This document shows, one piece after another, positions 10,894-20,577 of a stretch of DNA of 64,000 nt. The notes beneath the pieces were generated by a model that was not told the DNA's origin, did not search any database, and was given only the letters and a program-made list of their open reading frames with translations. Source of the DNA: Salvia splendens (Eukaryota; Streptophyta; Magnoliopsida; Lamiales; Lamiaceae); the NCBI RefSeq assembly GCF_004379255.2, contig NC_056035.1, forward strand, positions 29,465,208 to 29,529,207, in the 5' to 3' direction. Position 1 is the first letter of the stretch. Every line of letters starts with the position of its first letter. The translations under genes and the position numbers were made by a program.

Positions 10894-12705
10894 ATGTGCG
10901 ACGCAAGTGACTATGCAGTGGGAGCGGTGCTAGGTCAAAGAGTGGATGGGAAAAGCTACGTGATTTTCTATGCTTCGAAAACGCTCAATCAAGCCCAGAA
11001 GAACTACGACACCATTGAAAAGGAGATGCTGGCGGTAGTGTACTCATTTGAGAAGTTTCGCCCGTACTTACTGGGGTCGAAGGTGATCGTTTTCACAGAC
11101 CACGCAGCTATTAAGTACCTGCTAGCAAAGAAGGAGTCTAAACCGAGGTTAATCCGTTAGGTGTTACTTTTACAAGAATTTGATTGGGAGGTTAAAGACA
11201 AGAAAGGGACTGAGAACAAGGTGGCTGACCACCTGAGTCGTATTTTTCAAGGTGAGACCGACGAAGCTATACCTGATGCGTTTCCAGAGGAGCATCTGTA
11301 CTATTTAGGGGAATTTCCTAGACCTATCAGTTGGGAAAAGATCACGGTGTTAACAGGTCCAGGAGATTCTGAGAAGGGAAAATGTCATCTAAACGATGAG
11401 CCATGGTTCGCAGACCTGGTAAATTACTTGGTCACTGGAGAGGTGCCCAGTTCGCAGGAAATCTCCCGTGCCCAGAAGATGAAGCTCAAGAGCGAAGCCA
11501 AGTATTAATTCTGGGACGACCCGTATTTGTGGAAAATGGGAGCTGACCAGGTGATCCGGAGGTGTATCCCAGAGTGGGAATAGAGGGATGTGCTGAATCA
11601 TTGTCATGCCCTAGCTTGTGGAGGTCATTTTGGACCTAGGAAAACTGCAAGGAAAGTGTTAGATATTGGTTTTTACTGGCCTACATTGCATAAGGATGCT
11701 TTCGAGTTTTGTCAGAACTGTGAGAGGTGCCAACAGACAGGGGGAATCTCCAGGAGAGACGAAATGCCGCAAGTCCCAGTGATTGTCTATGACATCTTCG
11801 ATGTCTGGGGGATGGAATTCATGGGTCCATTTCCGTCTTCATACGGGAATACATACATACTTGTGGCAGTTGATTATGTTTCGAAATGGATAGAGGCCAA
11901 GGCGACCACATCTTGTGAAGCTAAAGAGGAAGCGAAATTTCTTAGAGCTAACATCTTTAACAGGTACGGAGTGCCCAGAGCTATAATATCTGACAATGGG
12001 ACGCATTTCCTTAACCGGACTATTGAAGCTCTAATGAGAAAGTACGGAGTTCACCACCGCATTTCCACACCGTACCATCCTCAATCAAATGGGCAAGCGG
12101 AGGTCTCCAACCGGGAGATAAAGACGATACTGGAGAAGACGGTTAATCCGTCTAGGAAGGACTGGAGCAAGAGGCTTGGAGATGCACTATGGGCTTACAG
12201 GACAACATACAAGACGCCTATTGGGATGTCACCCTACATGTTTGTGTTTGTCAAAATGTGCCACTTGCCCGTGGGAGTAGAACACCGAGCATATTGGGTG
12301 GTCAAGGAGATCAACATGAGACCCCAATCCTGCGAAGAAGAGAGAAAATTGCAGCTACAGGAGTTGGAGGAGCTAAGGCTGGAGTCATATGAATCGGCAA
12401 TGTGGTACAAAGAAAAGACGAGACTCTGGCATGACAAGAATCTCCGGACCAAGAAACTGCAAGTTGGGCAGAAAGTTCTGTTTCAATCCAAACTCAAGCT
12501 GATGCCTGGAAAGCTAAAATCTAAATGGATCGGACCATACACCATTGTGGGGCTTCGTGCGAATGGAGCAGTTGAAATCTAGGGAAGTGCCCCAAACTCT
12601 ATACCCTTTCTTGTTAATGGTCATAGGGTGAAGGTATTTAGGGATAACTCGGAGATGTGTGTAGTGGACGAAGTGCCGCTACGCGCACTCCCTGACATCG
12701 CCTAA
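10894..12705 (+). pseudogene. RNase H and integrase of Athila-like element 1
   Basis: RNase H starts with [10 protein letters not shown], directly continuing the RT frame after a 1-base loss. Integrase follows with an HHCC zinc finger (11600-11735) and a D,D35E core: Asp 11872-11874 (VAVDY), Asp 11992-11994 (SDNGT) and Glu 12100-12102 (GQAEVSN), with 35 residues between the last two. Stops in the single frame: TAG 11158 (in place of a conserved Trp), TAA 11506, TAG 11581 and TAG 12580; the frame then runs to TAA at 12703-12705. No chromodomain is seen. Confidence 0.88.
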
Positions 12706-13298
12706 CCGGTCTGGGAAGGAAGTGTTCTCAGAGAATTCCTGGGTCAGGTGACTAAGAAGGTTTTATATATACCTTGACCTAGGGAATCTTGAGAGCACTT
12801 GAAAACAAAATTTGTAAATATTTAATCGCTTTCTTTAAATCAAGAAAACCCAAACAAATCAGAAAAAAAAATAATCTTCCAAAAATATTTTTCGGAATAC
12901 CAGACTCCTTAGGGGAATTTTTATACTGTCATATCCTTGACCTGGGAGTCTGGCGTTTCATTTTTAGTTTGATGTTTTTCTAAGTATGGTATTGCAGAGA
13001 TATTCACATGGGGCAGGGAATTGAGGAGTAAAATTTTGGAGGGAGTTAGCACCGGTTCGAATTTCAAAAGGTAACTTTATGGGGAAGCGTACGGTTGCTA
13101 GCGTCACACCTGCAACTGCCTGCAAACCGTCCTCTCCCATACCCACAGGCTATAACCGTGCTTTAGCTTTTATTTCCCACATCATATTCACTCTCTCTAC
13201 AAAAATTCCTCAAATTTCTCTCTCAAATCCTATTTTTCTCTAACCCTAATCGGAGAAATTTTCTTCCGAGTTCTTGATAAAATTCAACAGAGTCTGCC
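12706..13298 (+). other. Spacer between integrase and ORF3
   Basis: A 590-bp non-coding stretch before the third ORF. In Athila-type elements this interval is where a separate promoter or a splice acceptor for the downstream ORF would have to lie. A pyrimidine-rich run at 13185-13245 just before the ORF could serve as a leader. No clear TATA box chosen. Confidence 0.4.
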
Positions 13299-16048
13299 AT
13301 GGACAACACTACGAACACAGGAAGCATTCAGGATCCGGCGATTCTAACGCGGCGGCGTTCATGGCCGATCTTGTACAAAAGCTGGGTGGGCCAGAAGAAG
13401 CGATGAAGGCGTTCGCCATGTTCACCGCTATGATGGGGACGACCACACCAGCCGTTTCAACATCTGCCGCACCACCACCACCAAAAATTTCAGAGGCTTT
13501 ACCACCCCAACCAGAGGCCGTTCATGCCGTTGCAGAACCCGCCACCGCTGCCGCAGAAACAACCACAACAGAAATACGAGGAGAGGAGGCAGATCTGGCA
13601 GCGGGGTTGGAACTGTTGGCTGGAAGCGACCCGAGGTTAGATTCGTTCGTTGAGGGGGAAACCCCTGTTGCTGAGAAGTTCGAAGAGGGGGAGATCCCTG
13701 GTGTTTGTGAGAGTGTTTCGGAGGGCGACGAAGCCCTAATTTCTGAGAAGGCTGTGGAGGGCGACGAAGCCCTAATTTCCTAGAAGGCTGTGGAGTGGGA
13801 AACCCTGGAAGTATTTGGGGGCAGTGAGGCCCATGTCTCTGAGAACGTAAGTGAGGGGAAGACCCCCAAGAGAGTTGTGGGTACTGAGACCCATGATGAT
13901 GAAGGTTCGGTTGGGGTGGAAACCCCTATTTACATCACGGGGGCAACCCCTTTGTTGACTGAGGAGGGAGAAGCCATCGACTCTGAAAATGTACAAGAAC
14001 CCACCGACGACAGGGTAAATCTTACCGTGGATTTGACAGATGTCCCAGAGGGGACGATTTCACCGATGAATGCAAGGGAAGCCCGTAGACAAGCCCGTCG
14101 AAGCTTGATTGATGAGATTGACGAATCCGTCCAGCAGACGGAGGAGGGAGCACGGGGTCTAGCAACCGCAGCCCCTGAGCAGGCATACTCCCCCAAACCT
14201 AGCAGTAGGGAGAGCGAAGAGAAGGAAAGCCGCCACGCGACCGAGAGAAAGAGGAAGGGAAAACAGGTTGTTCTTTCCTCGACCAAGAAAGCAAAAGGGA
14301 AGTCCGTTGAACCCTCTCTTCCTCCACCTGCTAAGGTACCATACGCTGCTGGGTCCAGAGACTCCGAAGATGAACAAGAAGAGGTGCTCAATTTTGAGCC
14401 TACAGAAATCTGGATTACCAAGGAATTACTGGACGCGGTGAGAAAGTTCACTGACCCAAAACGTGCAGCGACGTACAAAGAGAAGAGTGTCGTGGGAAAA
14501 TATGCTAAGTCCGGGAAGATGTATGACCCAGAGGAGCTCAAGGAGATTGAGTCCAACGACGAATTTCGGGAATACATAGATGCAATCGGTTTTGACTGGC
14601 TGCTCAAGCACAACACCCTTGAGGTTCCGATAGCTTTAGCACGGGAATTCTTTTCGACCTTCCGGTTTAAGTCCACCACTGACTTGGATGCTGACTCCAT
14701 TAACTTCCGCCTCTTCAATGAAGAGCACGAGATGAGCATCAGAGAGTGGACTCTCCGGATGGGTTTGCTGACACGTACATAGGATGACGAAGATTTGTGG
14801 AACGAGAGAATGGTAGGTCCACCTAAATTCAATGAAGAGCACGGGATGAGCATCAGAGAGTGGACTCTCCGGATGGGTTTGCTGACACGTACACAGGATG
14901 ACGAAGGTTTGTGGAACGAGAGAATGGTAGGTCCACCTAAATTCACACCCGGTTTCAAGACGCAGAGTGCTTGGGAGTTTGTTACCCACCCATGGGTGGG
15001 TCAGTTTAAGACCAGCTTTTCGAAAGCCCACCACATCGAGGATAGAATCCTGCGATTTGCCCAGACGTTCATTAGCTATAACCTGATGGGCACCGCCAAC
15101 AACGCCTTGACAACCCCCGACCTTTATTTTACTTAGTGTATGGCCAAGGGGGTCCGTGTCCATCTAGGCTATTGGCTTGCCCAAGCTTGTCACCAAGTAA
15201 CTGCCAACCCTTCCAGGCACCTATACACATGCCATCTCCTAGGTGCTTATCTGCAGCGCAACGTGATCATGAAGATCAACAAAGCTTGCCGAGATGTGGA
15301 AATGTGTCTACCCCCGGAGGTTTTCAATATGGATTACTTCTTCAACAAGGGGCTGCTAATCACGCATGGAAAGGAGGTATGTTTTTACGATGTTGGCAAG
15401 TCAGAGGCGCAGGCGAAACATGAGCCGGATGTGGTGGACGTAAAAGAAAGTATGGAGGCAGGAGCCCAGATTGAAGTGGAAGAAATGAGGAATGAGGTAG
15501 GATGGATGAGGTCAGAAATTAAAATGGTTAGAGAGGAAATTCTAGCCCTACGGGGTAAAGGAAGGGACAGTGTCGAGGTTGAGAGAGTACGGAAAGAGGT
15601 CGTAGGAGTGAGAACGGAGGTAGACGAAATGAGAATGGAAGTCGGGAAAGTCAGAGAGGAGGTCGTGGCCCTCAAGGGGAGTATTACCGATCTTGTGGCA
15701 ATGTCGTCCCGGAACACTGATAGGATGGCAGAAGCCGTCTCACTAATGATGATGATGACGAAGTGGTTTCGTGAGAGATTCCCTGACGCACCGAAGTCGC
15801 TTTCTGGACCTGGCAGCGTTTCCAAATCACCGGGTCCAGGAAGTATATCTGTTCAGAAACCCCCTCAGGTGTCGAAGCCCTTGACTATCCCATCCTCAAC
15901 TAGACCGATGATTGTGAAGAAGACAGTCCCCAGACCGAGTGAGACAGAGAAGGAGACGCCAGAATCTCCGGCAAAGAAGAAAGCTAAAGTGACCCAACCG
16001 TCCGCCCCGCTCAAGGCTGGCTCCCGCGAGGGCCAGACCCCGAATTGA
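13299..16048 (+). pseudogene. ORF3 of Athila-like element 1, ATHILA-ORF1-like with coiled coil
   Basis: One ancestral frame of about 900 codons downstream of integrase. The likely ATG is 13299; a frameshift soon after shifts to the main frame. The first third is acidic, low complexity, with Glu-rich repeats. From about 14395 to 15400 it carries the folded domain typical of plant Athila ORFs (motifs LAREFF, RLFNEE, RMGLLTR, THPWVG, YLTCHLLGAYL-like). A heptad-patterned coiled coil (Val/Met/Ile/Leu spaced by seven) runs at about 15465-15715, then a basic Pro/Ser-rich tail. Stops: TAG 13781, TAG 14780 and TAG 15134, all in the same frame. The position is that of env in retroviruses, but no signal peptide or membrane span is visible. 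Function unknown. Confidence 0.78.
14714..14941 (+). repeat. 114-bp in-frame tandem duplication in ORF3
   Basis: Units 14714-14827 and 14828-14941 differ at only a few bases. 114 bp is 38 codons, so the frame is kept. The first unit carries TAG (14780) where the second has CAG, so the stop arose after the duplication. Confidence 0.93.
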
Positions 16049-16160
16049 TTCCCCTAAACCAAGTAACTTTTTCTTTGTCTTTTCTTTTCTTTTTCATTTT
16101 TTTGTTTGTGTTTATGTGTGCCACCATGCTTCGTTTTTGTTTATATGTGTTGTACCTTCC

Positions 16161-16278
16161 CACACTTAGCCCAATCTTTGGTCTAAGTGTGAGAAGGGGT
16201 TGTTCTGTTTTTGCATGCCTTGGTTTTGTATGTTGTGCCTTCTCCCACTTAGCCCGATGTTCGGTCTAAGTGAGAGAA
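16161..16278 (+). other. Twin stem-loops downstream of ORF3
   Basis: First hairpin: CACACTTAG (16161-16169) pairs with CTAAGTGTG (16183-16191). Second: 16240-16252 pairs with 16266-16278 (TTCTCCCACTTAG against CTAAGTGAGAGAA, one mismatch). The same pair of stems, built on CTCACACTTAG, occurs downstream of ORF3 in element 2 (38611-38778). Confidence 0.75.
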
Positions 16279-16380
16279 GTTTGTTTTGTCTATGCATTTG
16301 TTTGTGTTTAATGTTTATGTCTGTTGTTCATACTTCCATTTTTCCCCCTTCACAAGGATAGCTTGGGGACAAGCTTGAGT

Positions 16381-16400
16381 GAAGTGGGAGGGGGTGGGAG
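16381..16400 (+). promoter_or_regulatory. Internal purine tract, second PPT-like site
   Basis: GAAGTGGGAGGGGGTGGGAG preceded by TTGGGGACAAGCTTGAGT. This looks like the plus-strand primer of plant Athila/Tat elements but lies about 1 kb before the 3' LTR. Element 2 has GCAGTGGGAGGGGGGAGG at the same relative place. Confidence 0.5.
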
Positions 16401-16750
16401 TAAGTACTGTGTCTGTTTTGTGTCTTAGAGTCTTTAGGTATAGCTTAGGTGTAATGGTTGTTTTTGTGTTTGTATGTTGCATGAGCTAGTGGAGATAATA
16501 AGGCAAAATTCCCTTAGTGAGACCGATTGAAGAAAGGATACACATCAACTTTGATGTCTTTTTCCTTAATAAACTAAAAGCGATCTGAATGAAGTAAGGA
16601 CGATAGAAAATGCCTTAGATAACTTAGCTGTGCAGCCCTACTATAAGAGCGAGTTATAAGCCTAAACACCTTGAGCTAACATGTAAAAAATGGGCCGCCA
16701 CTTGATGCTTAGGGAGTAGAGTCTAAAGGAGAAAAAATGGGTTATGGAGG

Positions 16751-16880
16751 AATAAGCTGGACGAAGTCCAGAACTGGTGGTATAAGCTGGACGAAGTCCA
16801 GGAAAATGAGGTATAAGCTGGACGAAGTCCAGGGGAGGAATAAAATAACAAATCGGAGGTATAAGTTGGACGAAGTCCAG
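16751..16880 (+). repeat. Four spaced copies of an ATAAGCTGGACGAAGTCCAG repeat
   Basis: Each copy holds the inverted repeat CTGGAC-GAA-GTCCAG: 16757-16771, 16787-16801, 16818-16832, and 16866-16880 (last with one T change). Spacing is about 30, 31 and 48 bp. Located in the non-coding tail of the element; each copy could form a small hairpin with a GAA loop. Confidence 0.9.
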
Positions 16881-17052
16881 GGGGAAAATAGAAAAAAGAG
16901 GGAAAAAGAAGATTAATTACCTAAGGGCAGGAAGTAAAAATTACCTGACCCATGAATGAAAAAAATATATAGAAAAAAATGGAGACGATAGAAAGGAGAA
17001 ACTCCCATAACCCGACGCATCAGTGGTGTAACTTTAACTTTGGAGCGTTTTG

Positions 17053-17145
17053 ATCCTAACATCCCTGGTGAGGCATGAGTGATCGAGCGAACCTAACCGC
17101 TGGGAAATCAATAGGCTATCTTGACGAACTGACAGACCGTTTAGG
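17053..17145 (+). other. Non-coding block conserved between the two Athila-like elements
   Basis: Contains CCTAACATCCCTGGTGAG, ATGAGTGATCGAG and ATCTTGACGAACTGACAG. The reverse complement of 37439-37519 in element 2 has the same words in the same order, although flanking DNA differs greatly. No ORF spans it. Confidence 0.65.
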
Positions 17146-17404
17146 TAGAAGAAGGAAGGGGGAGGATTTGAAGACTGTAAACGATCGGAGGGAACTTAAG
17201 CTTGTGGGGACAGTCGCCTAAAAGTTGAAACTAGTTCATGCTTATCTGTTGTGTTTTGTTTGTGTGATGTTTTCTTTTATGAGTCTGTAGTTGTCTAGGT
17301 CTAGGAGTCTGTTCTTTGTTAGTGACTTGTATGTAGAGTCGTACTTGGGAACCGTGCATTGAAATTCGCCTTATTCCTTTTTCTTGTCTTTCATGCTTGA
17401 GGAC

Positions 17405-17429
17405 AAGCATGGTTTAAGTGTGAGCAGTT
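17405..17429 (+). promoter_or_regulatory. 3' polypurine-type tract next to the LTR
   Basis: AAGCATGGTTTAAGTGTGAG then CAGTT, ending at the TGATAAGG of the 3' LTR. Not a pure purine run, but the same TTAAGTGTGAGCAGTT precedes the 3' LTR of element 2, so it is the likely plus-strand priming region. Confidence 0.55.
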
Positions 17430-18913
17430 TGATAAGGTTAATTTCATGCATAGGTCTAGGGGATAAATTCGTGAATTTTTTGGGTCTAACAAATGTTTTA
17501 AGCCAGGTGTATAGAAGAAATTCGCCAGGTCTAGGAAAAGAAGGAGACAATCACACGCCCGAGGAAACTGGCGAATAAGTGAACATTGTGAAAGAAATTG
17601 CAAGACAGAGTAAATCTCAGAACTGAAGGGTAGAATGGAGATTTCTACGAAGGTTCTAGAAGAGTATGTCCGTATCTATAAAAGGTAGGATGCATGCATT
17701 CTGGAGGGACCTTCTCGGGGGAGGCCTCACTAACAGTCTGCAGCTAGTTCACTTTTCTATACACTTGGGTTCTTAGAGGGAAATTCAGGGGTTTCGCACT
17801 TGGGTTCACCTTTAGCTTTCATACATTTGTTGTTGGATTGTAACATCGTCCTGTTGAGGGCGAAGAAATAAGCTCCACTTTACTGCTTTCGTATTTCGTA
17901 TTTCACCGAGCTTCGTTGTTCGAAGCTCGGCCTTCCGATTTCGCCGAATATTTCTTTGTTTAATGCAAGTTTCATTTTCTATTATGACGTTGGTGTTGAT
18001 TTCTGATTTGGTTGTCGAGATTTTCTGGAGTTTGCGTTAGTTTGCCTGTGTTGGATGCGTTTCGCAATTGTTTTCTAAACTTATGCAGGTTAATGGTTGA
18101 ATCTGGGTGATCGGAGTCTGCTGGTGGTTGAATCGGAGACTTAAGTTTGGTGTTGTTGCTAAGTTGTGTGCAATTGCTGGAAATTGGAGTTGATCGGAAT
18201 AGATCTGTTAGATCGGAAGTTATGGAGTGGAATCTAGTTGTTGTTGGTTTCGGATTGCTTGGATCCGGAGTGGATTAAGCGTTCGACGTGAGATCTGAGC
18301 AGAGTTGGTTTATTTTGATGCCTAGTCTTCGTGTTTTCATTTCGCTTCGTCTAGTATATGTAGATCTGAGTTATTTCCGATTTGTCGTAAGTTTCCGACG
18401 ACCAAACTTTTACATTCTGTTCGAATCTGAGTATGTGCTCTGTTTACTTCATCTTCGTGTTTAAATCCGTTGAAGAAAAGCATGCCGTAGTTAGTTATTT
18501 TCTCAGTCAGTTATTTCCAGCTTTTCTGCCGTACTCGCTATTTCTGGGTCATGGTCCCCACTGTTAGTTGATTTCTGTCTAGCTAAATTAGGTAGTCGTT
18601 TACACGGTCTAGGAAGTGAATTTAATATATCGAAGTCTTGATGATGCTTGGTCTCAGCATGTTTACAGCTTTCTAGGTCTAGTGTTTACATTTCCTGTCT
18701 AGGTCTAGTAGTAGTTATACCTCAACCCTGTTTGCGTGGCAGCAGCCGCCTTTGTCAAGAGTCTCTAAATGCTTTCTTACGTATCCATCTTCGTGGGATC
18801 GACCCCTGCTTCTCTATACTAATCCATAGTATTCGGGTTGAGGGATCTTTGAAGGAGAGTTTGTGTATACAACGAAAGAGTATTCCTTGTTACATTGAGT
18901 TCCTAGACCAAGT
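17430..18913 (+). repeat. 3' LTR of Athila-like element 1, truncated
   Basis: Aligns with the 5' LTR from TGATAAGG to CTAGACCAAGT, then stops matching. The last ~88 bp (present at 7223-7310) are missing and AT-rich DNA follows directly. TATA box at 17677-17684. This copy shows the uninterrupted site (around 17872-17880) used by the nested element in the other LTR. Confidence 0.92.
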
Positions 18914-18946
18914 TATAAAATTTATTTAATTATAATTTCCTTAAAT

Positions 18947-18977
<31 letters not shown>

Positions 18978-20577
18978 AAATGATTATAATACTTCATGTA
19001 ACTATAATTATACTTGTATTATTATATATTGTGATGGATGATCTATATTTAAACTATCCATCGTAATAATAAATATATAATATAATAATTTATTAAAAAG
19101 TTTATTATTCTTCTTTATAAACAAAATAATAATATGTCTATTTTTAGTTTGGTGTTTAAATCAAATACTATAAAATTTAAAATCTTGATATTTTCCAATC
19201 ACAGGAAAGTAAAGTTATTGGGAATCATATTCACGGAATCCATTTTCCCATGAATCATTTTCCTTCCCAAGTTTACTTTCTCGCCAACCAAACATGGCCT
19301 AAGATTTTAATAGTGGCATAGAGGGTAAGAATGTGAACAAAAATACATATAAATTTGATACTAATAAAAATAATATTAGAAAATGGCATATTAATTCCTG
19401 TTATGACAAAGAATTATACTTTATTTAAATACAAAATATATGTTAGAAAATCCAGACAGAACGTTATGCCCATAGCATATAATTTCCCATAAATTTTGCA
19501 CCTTTTAAATTCAAATATGGGAAGTTTGCATGGTTGGACACTGCAAATGATTTCCGCAAAAGAAAGATAGTACTATAGTATTATAGCACTTAAAGGCCTA
19601 TGTTATTGCCAAGATTCTAAGTGGATTTTTATTATTAAATATTTCTCAACTTATAAAGAAAGTGTCAATTCCCTTAATATGGACATTCCACAATCGTCTC
19701 CAATATTAATTACACAAAATATATTGCAGTAGATTCAATCAAAATATCATCTTACCCTCAATTTACCCTAATCTAAGGGGATGGAAGGAATTCTTCTAAA
19801 ATTCCAATTATTTTACATAAATTTGTGCACTATCTATCACATGAAAGGGAAAAGTCGAATTTATTATATGTCTATCATCATATAAGAAGACAACCTTAAC
19901 ATTTCCAAAAGCATCAGAACAAAATCATTGACAAAATATTGAATGCCAAGTTAGCTTGGTCTTGGGAAATCTTGTACCTTGAATTTGAAAATTGAACATC
20001 ATTAAGGTGAGATCAATGATTGAGATTTATCAAAAGGAAATGGTGCATTGGACCAAATCACACCCAATATTTGCCTTCCACTTCCAAAATTGCATGCTTC
20101 TTCTGATTCAATGATGGAAGAAAAAGAAAACCTCCATTATTTGTCCCTCCATTATTCAATCCCACCACACACATGCATATATATACACACACAAATCAAC
20201 TTGTACCTATAGCCATATTATATTAATATTATTGTCACCAATCACAAAACAAAAGACAAAAAAGATCTACACATAGGCAGAGTGCTTAGGGAGAGAGGAA
20301 GTGATAAAAATTCGGTGTTTTGTTGGGTTGAAAGTTGAAAGAAACCATAATCATTGTCCATTTCTAAACCTTTATTACTTTACTTGAAACACAGACATGG
20401 GTTGGCTGTGTTCTGTTTTGTCTCCTTCCAATTGGTGATTTTTGTCAATTATTGATGTTGAAAGAAGCTTTTTTGCATCTGGGCTTTTGTCAATTGTTCA
20501 AGAAAGTGACTTTTTTCTGCAAAGACTCAATTTTTAGCATCCAATCCCTGGCTTTCGCATCTGGGTTTTAGGGAAAA
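18914..20577. other. Intergenic DNA and presumed promoter of the ARR gene
   Basis: Starts with AT-rich DNA and an (ATT)n run near 18944-18978. At about 19190-19310 there is a stretch ending in GCCAACCAAACATGGCCTAAG, a wording common at ends of plant DNA transposons, but no matching second end was found. The final ~400 bp should contain the ARR promoter and 5' UTR. Confidence 0.45.
20175..20185 (+). promoter_or_regulatory. Candidate TATA box of the ARR gene
   Basis: GCATATATATAC about 400 bp upstream of the ATG, within a CA/TA-rich run. Distance would give a 5' UTR of roughly 370 bp. Not distinguishable from simple-sequence DNA without transcript data. Confidence 0.28.

Larger units (their letters stand above)
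1065..18913 (+). mobile_element. Athila-like Ty3/gypsy LTR retrotransposon, nested and decayed
   Basis: About 13.2 kb of element plus a 4.7-kb nested insertion. The order is 5' LTR (1065-7310), tRNA-Asp-type primer site, gag, protease, RT, RNase H, integrase, a third ORF with an ATHILA-ORF1-like domain, a 1.4-kb non-coding tail, a polypurine-type tract, and a 3' LTR (17430-18913). The chromodomain-free integrase, the primer site and the extra ORF between integrase and 3' LTR match the Athila lineage of plant Ty3/gypsy elements. All coding frames carry stops or frameshifts, so the copy is dead. The 3' LTR lacks the last ~88 bp present in the 5' LTR, so no target duplication can be read. Confidence 0.9.

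Noticed and set aside
13930..14958. 342-codon minus-strand frame opposite ORF3
   Set aside because: Antisense shadow of the conserved ORF3 domain and its 114-bp duplication; the product has no domain and is Ser/Arg-rich as expected from the other strand.
13299..16048. Retroviral envelope gene
   Set aside because: Only the position suggests env. No signal peptide, transmembrane span or furin-like context is visible, and the domain matches Athila ORF proteins instead.
16751..16880. Regularly repeated short palindromes, CRISPR-like at first sight
   Set aside because: Eukaryotic retrotransposon context, spacers of 15-33 bp without uniform length, no cas genes; a repeat array of the element.
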